A DNA stretch of 37,634 bases from an uncultured Clostridia bacterium (GTDB taxonomy: Bacteria > Bacillota > Clostridia > Christensenellales > Aristaeellaceae). Shown in pieces: positions 1 to 5,255 of this stretch (position 1 is the stretch's first letter; each line of letters begins with the position of its first letter). Both the position numbers and the translations under genes were made by a program. The notes beneath the pieces are model-generated. The model had not been told where the DNA came from. It searched no databases and saw only the letters and a program-made list of their open reading frames with translations. The DNA lies in NCBI GenBank assembly GCA_946543085.1, contig CAMNLM010000008.1:1-37634 (forward strand). Direction: 5' to 3'.

Positions 1-55
1 CGTCGTCGGGCCCGGCGTTGGGGCTCTTGTAGGGCTTCATGATGTGCTCGTAGGA
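1..55. repeat. Terminal direct repeat, left copy (assembly overlap)
   Basis: These 55 bases are identical to the last 55 bases of the window. The repeat is internal to one reading frame: joining the ends restores a single uninterrupted gene. A length of 55 matches a common assembler k-mer size. This indicates a circular contig (or a circularly permuted or cohesive-ended phage map), not a biological terminal repeat. Confidence 0.93.
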
Positions 56-103
56 CAGGCGGACCTTTCCGGTCACGACGTGGGACGGATTGGTGTTTGC
101 CAT
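1..103 (-). CDS. DUF2815-like ssDNA-binding protein, N-terminal part (gene crosses the contig junction)
   Basis: This is the start of the gene whose remainder lies at the right end of the window. The ATG is at 103-101, with an AGGAGGA ribosome binding site at 111-117, about 7 bases upstream. The first residues read MANTNPSHVVTGKVRLSYEH and run into the frame that continues at 37634. Circular joining gives 195 residues, near the usual size of the phage DUF2815 family. That family is thought to bind single-stranded DNA during phage replication. The ribosome binding site overlaps the stop codon of the DUF2800 gene upstream, so the two are probably translated together. Confidence 0.88.
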   Translation of the reverse strand, partial: MANTNPSHVVTGKVRLSYEHIMKPYKSPNAGPDD

Positions 104-115
104 GATGTTTTCCTC

Positions 116-1276
116 CTAAAAGGGTAGTTCGTCGGCGAAGTCGTCCTCCGCGGTGGTCTTGTTGGTGATGGCCGGGCGCTTGTCGCTCTCCGGGGCCAGC
201 GTGGGCTTGCCCGGCGGCGTAGTTACGTAGTCCGCCAGCGCCTCGGCGAAGGGCTTCTTGCCCATCAGCTTCTCCAGCGCGGCGAGGGTGACGGGCTTGC
301 GCTCGTAGAGCATTTCCTCCGGCACGCCGGCGGACCGGGCGGCGTTGAAGGCGTCGTCCTGGTTCGTCCAGGCGCGCACGCTGCGGCCCTCCACGGCCTT
401 GAAGCCGGGGATCTCGCGGCCCTCCAGGCAGGCCCGGAGCGCGTAGTCCTGCAGATCCGAGAGCCAGCTGGCGAGCCGCTGGCCCAGGGTCAGGGCACGG
501 GCAACCTCCTCGTTGTTGAGCTCAGGCGGCAGCTTCATGCCGAAGTCCTCCAGCGCGGTGTTCGCGCCGGCGCGGGCCCGGCAGCTGCCGCGGATGGCGC
601 AGAAGCGGCACCAGTCGCCCTCGGCGAACTCGCCTTTACCCTTGGCCGCCAGCGCTGCGGCGGGCGCCACGACGGCGCCGGCCCAGCGCCGCAGCCCTTC
701 GGCGGAGATCTCCCAGGTGGCGGGCTCGGCCTTGGTCCGGGGCTGGACGATGGCCATGCGCACCAGATCGATGTCGTAGATGGCCTCGTAGTCCAGCAGC
801 GCGCCCAGCGCGTACAGCATCATCTGCGGGTTCTCCACGGCGTCCACGTCCACGCCTTTGCCGTATTTGAAGTCGACGATCTGCAGCACGTTGCCCCCGA
901 TCATGAGGCAGTCCGCGGTGCCGAAGCCCTCGGGCACGTACTCGGAGAAGTTGACCTGCACCTCCAGCGCCACGTGAGGCGGCTCCGGGAAGGCGGCGGC
1001 CAGATCCTTGAGGACTTCGAGATAGGTGTCGGTGTGCCGGTCCATCTCGTCCTGCCAGAGCTCGTCGGTCTTGAGCTTCTTCAGATCCGCCGCGTACTTC
1101 CGCGGCCCCACGCCCAGGAAGTACTTCCGGGCCTTGAGCTCTGCCACGGCGTGGGCCAGCGTGCCCTCGCGGGTGTAGACGGTATCCTGCTGCGGCGCCT
1201 CGGCGTTGATCAGCGCGGAGGGTGGGCAGTTGATCCAGCGCTTGGCGCTGCTGGGGCTCAGGATGGCATGGCTCAT
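116..1276 (-). CDS. DUF2800 family nuclease (Cas4/RecB-like PD-(D/E)XK)
   Basis: This 386-aa protein has the DUF2800 N-terminus (LSPSSAKRW, about residues 6-14). A PD-(D/E)XK core is visible: E105, D122 in GTAD (119-122), the VDFK motif (134-137, with D135 and K137) and a QMMLY motif at 151-155. A cysteine group follows (C223, C226, C232), as in Cas4/AddB-type nucleases that carry an iron-sulfur cluster. In phages it sits next to DUF2815 and a family A polymerase, as here, which suggests end-processing or recombination during replication. The start ATG is preceded by GGGAGCGACGCT and overlaps the upstream stop by 4 bp. Family membership is confident. The nuclease activity is inferred from the motifs. 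Confidence 0.9.
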   Translation of the reverse strand: MSHAILSPSSAKRWINCPPSALINAEAPQQDTVYTREGTLAHAVAELKARKYFLGVGPRKYAADLKKLKTDELWQDEMDRHTDTYLEVLKDLAAAFPEPPHVALEVQVNFSEYVPEGFGTADCLMIGGNVLQIVDFKYGKGVDVDAVENPQMMLYALGALLDYEAIYDIDLVRMAIVQPRTKAEPATWEISAEGLRRWAGAVVAPAAALAAKGKGEFAEGDWCRFCAIRGSCRARAGANTALEDFGMKLPPELNNEEVARALTLGQRLASWLSDLQDYALRACLEGREIPGFKAVEGRSVRAWTNQDDAFNAARSAGVPEEMLYERKPVTLAALEKLMGKKPFAEALADYVTTPPGKPTLAPESDKRPAITNKTTAEDDFADELPF

Positions 1277-1749
1277 AGCGTCGCTCCCATCTTGCGCAGG
1301 CGCTCTGCGAAGGCCTGCAGCTTGTCGCCGGACAGGTCGCTCAGCTTCTTGATCTCGAACTCGGGGAACATGTCGGTCACGGCCTTCAGCTTTCCCTGGT
1401 CGCGCAGCTCGGCAGAAGCGCGCTGCACGGCGTCCAGGGTGACGGCTGCGCCCTTCGGCGGCTCGGGGTTGGCGGTCGGCTTGGGCTCGGGCTTGGGCGC
1501 CTCAGGCGCCTCCTGGACGGCCTGTACGGCCTCCATCGCTGGGGTGGGCTCTTGCCCGGACGGCTCCGCAGCGCGGGCTACGGCCTCATTCTGGGGCTCA
1601 GGCGAGGCCTGGGCGGCGATCTGCTGCGCAGCTTCCCGCAGCTTGCTCTGCAGCGCCTCTTTGCTCTTGCCCGGCCACAGGGTACGGCTTGCCATGAGAT
1701 CGCACAGCCTGTCGAGGGCCGGGATCTCCACTCGAATCATAAACTCCAC
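1273..1749 (-). CDS. Phage protein of unknown function, Pro/Ala/Glu-rich linker with C-terminal helical domain
   Basis: The product is 158 aa. It has a short N-terminal region (about 1-50), a low-complexity stretch rich in Pro, Glu and Ala (about 50-100), and a conserved-looking helical C-terminus ending LSGDKLQAFAERLRKMG. Phage proteins of this shape, next to DUF2800 genes, are often annotated as 'rRNA biogenesis protein rrp5'. That name is unlikely to describe the function. A GTG start at 1749 is preferred because AAGGAGGA lies about 9 bases upstream. An in-frame ATG at 1740 is less well placed. The stop overlaps the DUF2800 start by 4 bp. Confidence 0.8.
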   Translation of the reverse strand: MEFMIRVEIPALDRLCDLMASRTLWPGKSKEALQSKLREAAQQIAAQASPEPQNEAVARAAEPSGQEPTPAMEAVQAVQEAPEAPKPEPKPTANPEPPKGAAVTLDAVQRASAELRDQGKLKAVTDMFPEFEIKKLSDLSGDKLQAFAERLRKMGATL

Positions 1750-2129
1750 GGTTCGTTTCCTCCTTCTGTCAGTAGCGTCTTGGCATCGAATTCCACGGTG
1801 ACCAGCACGCCGCCCATGACGCGGCGCAGCTTATCGTTGATTGTCCTCCAGCGCGCCAGCTTGGTCTTGCTGATCTGATGGGGCTTTCCCGGGACCTTCT
1901 CGGTCTCCATCCAGGCGCCCTCGGTGTTATTGGCCTTGCTCCAGGCCGACGTGTACTCGCGGTAGCGCCGGGCCTTTCCGTCGGGCAGGTGCACGACGTA
2001 CTCCTCGCGCTCGGTCGGTTGCGGGCCGGTCTTCAGCAGGCCGAAGCCCTGCGGGTGCCAGTAGGCGCTGAACGGGATCCCACCCTCGATGTACGGCCGC
2101 AGATACCTCTTGAAGCCCTCCTCGCTCAT
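1737..2129 (-). CDS. Hypothetical early phage protein, 130 aa
   Basis: No family is recognised. The protein is mostly charged and aromatic, with FSAYWHPQGFGLL near residue 20 and a basic C-terminal half. The ATG at 2129 shares one base with the TGA of the XRE gene (TGATG), and GGAGGG lies about 10 bases upstream. A GTG one codon earlier (2132) is possible. Its 3' end overlaps the start of the next gene by 13 bp. The tight packing in the early operon supports a real gene. Confidence 0.75.
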   Translation of the reverse strand: MSEEGFKRYLRPYIEGGIPFSAYWHPQGFGLLKTGPQPTEREEYVVHLPDGKARRYREYTSAWSKANNTEGAWMETEKVPGKPHQISKTKLARWRTINDKLRRVMGGVLVTVEFDAKTLLTEGGNEPWSL

Positions 2130-2752
2130 CACTGGGCATCCCTCCGCTTGTACTGGCGCAGCAGGCTCGCCACGGCGACGGAGTGCGCGTGGGCGTCGAT
2201 GGCGTCCGTCTGCTGCATCACGTCCAGTGCCTTGAGGTTGTCGCAGAAGCGCTTCAGGTCCCGGTCCCTGTCCGGTACTGCGATGCAGAGTCGCTCATCC
2301 TGGTCCTTGTAGAGGTAGAATCCTGCGTGACGCGTCAGCTCCCAGATCAGTTCGACGGGAGAGTCCCCGCTGGTCTTCGGTTCCTCCGCGGGCTCAGGAT
2401 CGGGCTCCGGTTCCGGCTCCGGCTCCGCTTCCGGTTCCTCCGCGGGCTCGGGATCGGGCTCCGCTTCCGGCTCCTCCGGAGCGCTCAAAGCGTCCATGAT
2501 GTCCTTTACCGCGGCGTTTACTGCGTTTTCGGGGACAGGGGTAGGGGCGAATCCGCCCGGCTGCGCGGTGCTCTCCGCCTCCGTCAGCTTCAGTTCCTTG
2601 GCGATGCGCTCCAGGGTGTCGTCGCTGAGCTCCTGTCGGCCGGCAAACCAGTTGCAGATGGACGCCGGCGAGATCTTCACCTTTCGCGCCAGCTGCGCCT
2701 GGGAGAGCCCGGACCTCTGCAGCGCTTCCTTGGCCTGCTTCTGTGTGATCAT
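2129..2752 (-). CDS. XRE-type HTH protein with acidic Pro-Glu repeat linker
   Basis: This 207-aa protein has a clear Cro/CI-type helix-turn-helix in residues 1-55 (QKQAKEALQRSGLSQAQLA, then KISPASICNWFAGR). Residues about 90-130 are a low-complexity acidic linker of repeated PEPE/DPEP/EEPE units, encoded by imperfect tandem DNA repeats at about 2380-2475. A compact C-terminal domain (about 135-207) has no recognised family. It lies within the early operon, away from the immunity switch, so it is more likely an early regulator or adaptor than the lysogeny repressor. It overlaps the upstream gene by 4 bp. Confidence 0.82.
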   Translation of the reverse strand: MITQKQAKEALQRSGLSQAQLARKVKISPASICNWFAGRQELSDDTLERIAKELKLTEAESTAQPGGFAPTPVPENAVNAAVKDIMDALSAPEEPEAEPDPEPAEEPEAEPEPEPEPDPEPAEEPKTSGDSPVELIWELTRHAGFYLYKDQDERLCIAVPDRDRDLKRFCDNLKALDVMQQTDAIDAHAHSVAVASLLRQYKRRDAQ

Positions 2753-3033
2753 GCCTTCGCGCCTCCCTTCGTCGGGATCATGTCCAGGCGGGTGTTGTTC
2801 CGCACCTCCTCGGCGCAGATGAACGTGGCGAAGCTGTAGCCCTGCAGCTTGGCCAGGCGGTCCAGCGTCGTCGTGAGCAGGGGCCGGAATCCACAGTTCG
2901 GCTGGACGTAACGGCTGCGATCCTGGTTGGTCAGGATCTCGCGCGCCTTGTATTCGGCCATCGGCAGCACAATGGCGGTCTCGTCCTCGTAGGGCCCGGC
3001 GTGCATGTGGTAGGTGATCAGAATCTTGGTCAT
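2749..3033 (-). CDS. Hypothetical early phage protein, 94 aa
   Basis: A small soluble protein starting MTKILITYHMHAGPYEDE, with no recognised domain. Both ends overlap neighbouring genes by 4 bp (ATGA type), the arrangement used throughout this operon. This supports translation as part of the early transcript. Function is unknown. Confidence 0.72.
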   Translation of the reverse strand: MTKILITYHMHAGPYEDETAIVLPMAEYKAREILTNQDRSRYVQPNCGFRPLLTTTLDRLAKLQGYSFATFICAEEVRNNTRLDMIPTKGGAKA

Positions 3034-3257
3034 GGGGTTGCCGTCTCCTTTCCGTAGTACCAGTTCAGGAACGCGGTCCTGGGGATCTTGACGCGGCTGC
3101 CGATCTTGCAGACCGGGAAGCCCAGCTGGGCGGGATCCACGCGCGCCTGGACGTTGATGTTGTACGGCGCGCAGCCCAGCACCGGCGCGACGTCGCTGGG
3201 CGTGAGCATGGTCTTGCCAGACTCCTCCAGCAGCTTCAGCGCTTCGGATGCGGTCAT
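3030..3257 (-). CDS. Small helix-turn-helix (excisionase/MerR-like) DNA-binding protein
   Basis: At 75 aa this fits a winged-helix excisionase-like fold. LTPSDVAPVLGCAPYNINVQ (residues 18-37) resembles the recognition-helix region, followed by G-x-R-V-K-I-P-R-T-A-F-L-N-W, the C-terminal pattern typical of HTH_17 domains. Such proteins act as excisionases or small transcription regulators. Its place in the early operon would suit expression on induction. Either role is an inference. It overlaps both neighbours by 4 bp. Confidence 0.72.
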   Translation of the reverse strand: MTASEALKLLEESGKTMLTPSDVAPVLGCAPYNINVQARVDPAQLGFPVCKIGSRVKIPRTAFLNWYYGKETATP

Positions 3258-3466
3258 TCGTCTCCCTCCGTTTCCGTGGTCTTGGGGTCGAAGACGATGT
3301 CCATGATGGACACGCGCTTCACCTTGGCGTGGGCCAGGGCGAGGTCGATCAGCCGGCCGGCGACTTCGTAGGGCTTGAGGCCGGTCTGTTCGGCCAGGCG
3401 GTTGACGGCGGCCAGCTGCTCGATGCGCAGGCCGTAGAATAGGGTTTTCGTTCTGTCTTTGCTCAT
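3254..3466 (-). CDS. Hypothetical small early protein, possibly ribbon-helix-helix-like
   Basis: A 70-aa protein (MSKDRTKTLFYGLRIEQL...). The N-terminal strand followed by two predicted helices (LAAVNRLAEQTGLKPYEVAG) is compatible with a ribbon-helix-helix fold, but the match is weak. The start is well defined, with AAGGAGG followed by TATTACCCATC and ATG. The SD-spacer is one of three exact copies of a 13-mer in this region. It overlaps the next gene by 4 bp. Confidence 0.68.
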   Translation of the reverse strand: MSKDRTKTLFYGLRIEQLAAVNRLAEQTGLKPYEVAGRLIDLALAHAKVKRVSIMDIVFDPKTTETEGDE

Positions 3467-3494
3467 GATGGGTAATACCTCCTTCCTTCAGCGG

Positions 3495-3623
3495 TTATGC
3501 GGACTTCTGGGCGGACGCCACGCCGGCAGCGTACCCGTAGATAAACTGCCGGGTGGCGTCGGGGGCCTCCATGAGTGCGCGGATCAGCTCCGCCCACACC
3601 AGCTCCTTGCGCTTGTCGTCCAT
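3495..3623 (-). CDS. 42-aa small phage protein
   Basis: A short gene read as ATG at 3623 to TAA at 3495. It begins MDDKRKELVWAELIRALMEA and continues with an Ala/Gly-rich helix ending ASAQKSA. GGAGGGAGAGC lies directly upstream as a strong ribosome binding site. It fills the gap between two supported genes of the same operon and is acidic and helical, unlike the arginine-rich translation of the overlapping frame. Function is unknown. Confidence 0.72.
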   Translation of the reverse strand: MDDKRKELVWAELIRALMEAPDATRQFIYGYAAGVASAQKSA

Positions 3624-3695
3624 GCTCTCCCTCCTCTCTGTGGGTCGTGGGTCGTTGGCCTGCCATCGTCAACAGCGGGCGGCCGGTCCCGCTGG

Positions 3696-3711
3696 ACGCC
3701 CCGGAGGGCGT
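3696..3711 (-). terminator. Small GC hairpin between early genes (possible attenuator)
   Basis: ACGCCC and GGGCGT pair around a CGGA tetraloop just downstream of the 74-aa gene. There is no T-run on the minus strand, so at best it is an attenuator or an mRNA-stabilising hairpin within the early transcript. Confidence 0.3.
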
Positions 3712-3717
3712 TTCGGC

Positions 3718-3942
3718 TCAGATCAGTTGAAATATCACGCGGGGGCAGGCATAGAAGCCGCTGAGGCGCTTGGTCGCCTTGCCGAAGCGCTCGCTGTATT
3801 CCAGCACCTTGTCCTCGTACCACGCGCCGCGCAGCAGAAACTTGCCTTCCCTGTCGTAGATGTTGATCAGGGTCCTATCGTCGATCTCGCCGCTCTTGAT
3901 CAGGGCGGCCAGCCTGGTGGTGACGCCGGAATTAAGGATCAT
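3718..3942 (-). CDS. Hypothetical early phage protein, 74 aa
   Basis: It begins MILNSGVTTRLAALIKSGEI and contains the pattern IYDREGKFLLRGAW. No domain is recognised. The ATG at 3942 follows GGAGGAGGTATTACCC, an excellent ribosome binding site that contains the 13-mer shared with the 70-aa gene. The second gene of the early operon by position, it is probably expressed soon after induction. Confidence 0.72.
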   Translation of the reverse strand: MILNSGVTTRLAALIKSGEIDDRTLINIYDREGKFLLRGAWYEDKVLEYSERFGKATKRLSGFYACPRVIFQLI

Positions 3943-3995
3943 GGGTAATACCTCCTCCCCGGTCTTTGGCCCGGCCGGGAGGGCGTCGGTAGGGG

Positions 3996-4436
3996 TCAGG
4001 CTTCCAGGCTCTTGATGTACTCCCGGACCTCGTCGACATTGCTGAAGGTCTTGGCCTCGCCATCGTTCTCACCGTCGACACAGACAAAGAAGTCCATGGT
4101 GTCCTTGGAGCGGTGGAAGATCGTAACCTCCACGGGCTTGCCGAGGCGCCGGGTGTAGATGATGCTGGCGCACCGGGGATAGAAGGCGTCGCGCCGGTCG
4201 TGGAGATCCTGGAGCACCTCGGCGAGCTCCTTCTCATCGTCCTCGTCGGCGATGAACTCGCTCATGTACTCCATGCCCTGGATCAGGCTGCCCAGGTGGC
4301 AGTAGGTGCTCTCGATCTTGTGGGCATTGTCCTCGCCGGCCTTGTTGGCGGCGATCATCTCTTCCAGGTCGTCGAACTCGCCGGCCATGTCGGCAGAGAT
4401 GCAGGCAACGAACTGCAGGGCTTTGAACTTCATCAT
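3996..4436 (-). CDS. First gene of the early leftward operon; hypothetical, 146 aa
   Basis: An acidic protein beginning MMKFKALQFVACISADMAGE, with charged helical segments (EDDEKELAEVLQDLHDRRD). No family is recognised. AAGGAGGTACTCCCC precedes the ATG at 4436; a second ATG at 4433 is possible. It is the promoter-proximal gene of the leftward operon, about 60 bases after the consensus promoter. In lambda-like phages this position is often held by antirepressors, antiterminators or host-takeover proteins. No sequence evidence assigns it to one of these. Confidence 0.72.
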   Translation of the reverse strand: MMKFKALQFVACISADMAGEFDDLEEMIAANKAGEDNAHKIESTYCHLGSLIQGMEYMSEFIADEDDEKELAEVLQDLHDRRDAFYPRCASIIYTRRLGKPVEVTIFHRSKDTMDFFVCVDGENDGEAKTFSNVDEVREYIKSLEA

Positions 4437-4467
4437 GGGGAGTACCTCCTTAAATGTCTCTGGTGGG

Positions 4468-4494
4468 CTGTAATCAAGTCAATTTCGATTACAG
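4468..4494. promoter_or_regulatory. Inverted-repeat operator in the immunity region
   Basis: CTGTAATC (4468-4475) and GATTACAG (4487-4494) form a perfect 8-bp inverted repeat separated by 11 bp. It lies just downstream of the leftward -10 box. A related half-site, GACTGTA, occurs in inverted orientation at 4490-4496 (minus) and 4550-4556 (plus), the latter overlapping the repressor promoter. GAACTGTCAA at 4519-4528 overlaps the leftward -35 box. These are the best candidate binding sites for the XRE repressor. Confidence 0.6.
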
Positions 4495-4498
4495 TCGA

Positions 4499-4528
4499 AT
4501 TATAGCACAACTACAATTGAACTGTCAA
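4499..4528 (-). promoter_or_regulatory. Consensus early leftward promoter
   Basis: On the minus strand TTGACA (4523-4528) and TATAAT (4499-4504) are separated by 18 bp: both hexamers match the vegetative consensus exactly. It would transcribe the early operon beginning at 4436. Operator-like half-sites overlap and flank it. Confidence 0.82.
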
Positions 4529-4547
4529 TAGGTTTTTGAGAAAAAAC

Positions 4548-4576
4548 TTGACTGTATTTGAAATGTGTGGTAAGAT
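4548..4576 (+). promoter_or_regulatory. Rightward promoter for the repressor gene
   Basis: TTGACT (4548-4553) and TAAGAT (4571-4576) are separated by 17 bp. An A/T-rich stretch lies just upstream (4531-4547). The likely start falls just before the AAAGGAGG ribosome binding site of the repressor, giving a short leader. The -35 box lies inside a GACTGTA half-site, so autoregulation is likely. Confidence 0.75.
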
Positions 4577-4599
4577 AGTATCGGAAAGGAGGTGACATA

Positions 4600-4965
4600 G
4601 TGGACACGATTGGAGAACGGGTAAGAGTGGTGCGCAAACAGCTCGGGCAAACGCAGGTTGAGTTTGGTCAGCTTCTCGGGCTTACGGGCTCCGGCGTTGC
4701 CGCGGCTGAGGCAGGAAAGAGCCGATTTACTGAGGCCGCGATCAAGCTGATCTGTCAGACCTACCACGTCAACTACCTCTGGCTGACAGAGGGGAAGGGC
4801 GAGATGCTGGAAGCGGAGACGCCCGCGGAAATGGTGGAGCGGCTGATGGCCGGGGAGTCGCCGCTGGCGATCTCGATCATGAAGGCCTTCGCGGAGCTGC
4901 CCATGGAGGAGTGGCTGAAGCTGCGGAAGCTGATCGACGAGGTCAAAGAGAATGGGCTGCCGTGA
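4600..4965 (+). CDS. XRE-family lysogeny repressor (CI-like), 121 aa
   Basis: The N-terminal half is a Cro/CI-type helix-turn-helix (about residues 5-60: GERVRVVRKQLGQTQVEFGQ, then GSGVAAAEAGKSRFTEAAIK) followed by the common WLTEGKGEML segment. The C-terminal half is short and helical (about 75-121). There is no LexA/CI-type peptidase domain, so RecA-stimulated self-cleavage is not expected, and induction would need an antirepressor or another signal. The start is GTG at 4600 with AAAGGAGG 7 bases upstream. Its placement opposite the early operon, with shared operator sites, supports the role of master repressor. Confidence 0.85.
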   Translation: MDTIGERVRVVRKQLGQTQVEFGQLLGLTGSGVAAAEAGKSRFTEAAIKLICQTYHVNYLWLTEGKGEMLEAETPAEMVERLMAGESPLAISIMKAFAELPMEEWLKLRKLIDEVKENGLP

Positions 4966-4974
4966 CGGCAGCCC
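4954..4974. terminator. Perfect 9-bp hairpin with the repressor stop codon in its loop
   Basis: GGGCTGCCG and CGGCAGCCC pair perfectly, with only TGA, the repressor stop codon, in the loop. It lies between two convergent genes (the repressor and the 37-aa gene). No U-tract follows on either strand, so it may slow polymerase or protect 3' ends and not act as a classical terminator. Confidence 0.5.
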
Positions 4975-4980
4975 AGGTGG

Positions 4981-5094
4981 TCAGAGCCTGCAGTAGATCT
5001 GATTTACGACTTTGTAGATCAGCGCCAGCGCCTTCTCGCTGTGGATCCGGTTGAGGAGCTCGATGATCAGGTCACGGTATTCGGAGTTTTTCAT
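4981..5094 (-). CDS. 37-aa micropeptide gene, convergent with the repressor
   Basis: ATG at 5094 to TGA at 4981. It begins MKNSEYRDLIIELLNRIHSE, followed by an aliphatic helix (KALALIYKVVNQIYCRL). AAGGAGGGCC is placed 5 bases before the ATG. Similar very short proteins with a 'L..IY..V..' helix are, from memory, common beside phage repressors, with unknown function. It is read from its own strong promoter (5223-5251) through a hairpin that can mask its ribosome binding site. Its transcript would run antisense into the repressor mRNA 3' end. Confidence 0.68.
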   Translation of the reverse strand: MKNSEYRDLIIELLNRIHSEKALALIYKVVNQIYCRL

Positions 5095-5099
5095 GGGAT

Positions 5100-5159
5100 G
5101 GCCCTCCTTTTATTGTGCTGGCGCCCGGATGAGGCGCCGCCAAAAATAAAAGGAGGGCC
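5100..5159. promoter_or_regulatory. Perfect 15-bp inverted repeat masking the Shine-Dalgarno on both strands
   Basis: GGCCCTCCTTTTATT (5100-5114) is the exact reverse complement of AATAAAAGGAGGGCC (5145-5159). A second, nested pair, GGCGCC (5120-5125 and 5133-5138), lies in the loop. Each arm carries AAGGAGG on one strand. The leftward copy serves the 37-aa gene and the rightward copy precedes the ATG at 5164. In either transcript the 5' arm (CCTCCTTTT) can pair with the Shine-Dalgarno in the 3' arm, which suggests translational control. Confidence 0.72.
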
Positions 5160-5163
5160 CGCG

Positions 5164-5223
5164 ATGCTGGCAAATCGCAGGCCCGGTGTCGGAGGTATTA
5201 CCCACTTACGACCGACAGTATGA
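5164..5223 (+). CDS. Possible 19-aa leader peptide ahead of the integrase
   Basis: AAGGAGGGCC CGCG precedes ATG at 5164, and the frame (MLANRRPGVGGITHLRPTV) stops at a TGA that overlaps an in-frame ATG of the integrase frame at 5220 by 4 bp. That is the same ATGA coupling seen at most gene junctions here. It could couple translation into an extended integrase or simply be a regulatory leader. The peptide is too short to judge by composition, so this is tentative. Confidence 0.4.
   Translation: MLANRRPGVGGITHLRPTV
5191..5203 (+). repeat. Orphan copy of a Shine-Dalgarno/spacer 13-mer
   Basis: GGAGGTATTACCC here is identical to the SD-spacer in front of the 70-aa gene (3470-3482, minus) and the 74-aa gene (3943-3955, minus). 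In this copy no start codon follows at a usable distance. It contains the small palindrome GGTATTACC. Confidence 0.6.
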
Positions 5224-5234
5224 TTATATCATAC
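5218..5234. promoter_or_regulatory. 17-bp palindromic operator over a -10 box
   Basis: GTATGAT and ATCATAC form perfect 7-bp arms around 3 bp. The palindrome covers the leftward -10 box and the upstream candidate ATG of the integrase. The half-site differs from the GACTGTA sites of the immunity region, which suggests a different binding protein. Confidence 0.6.
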
Positions 5235-5251
5235 TTGCCGGGGAAAGGCAA
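5223..5251 (-). promoter_or_regulatory. Strong leftward promoter (extended -10) for the 37-aa gene
   Basis: On the minus strand TTGCCT (5246-5251) and TATAAT (5223-5228) are separated by 17 bp, and TG precedes the -10 by one base (TGATATAAT), giving an extended -10. Transcription would begin near 5216 and run left through the inverted repeat into the micropeptide gene. Confidence 0.7.
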
Positions 5252-5255
5252 GAGA

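Noticed and set aside
1..55. Phage terminal repeats or cos/pac end at the window edges
   Set aside because: The 55 bases are internal to one gene and equal a typical assembler k-mer length.
3463..3672. 69-aa minus-strand frame
   Set aside because: Arg/Gly/His-rich composition and a shadow of the 42-aa gene in another frame, which has a better ribosome binding site.
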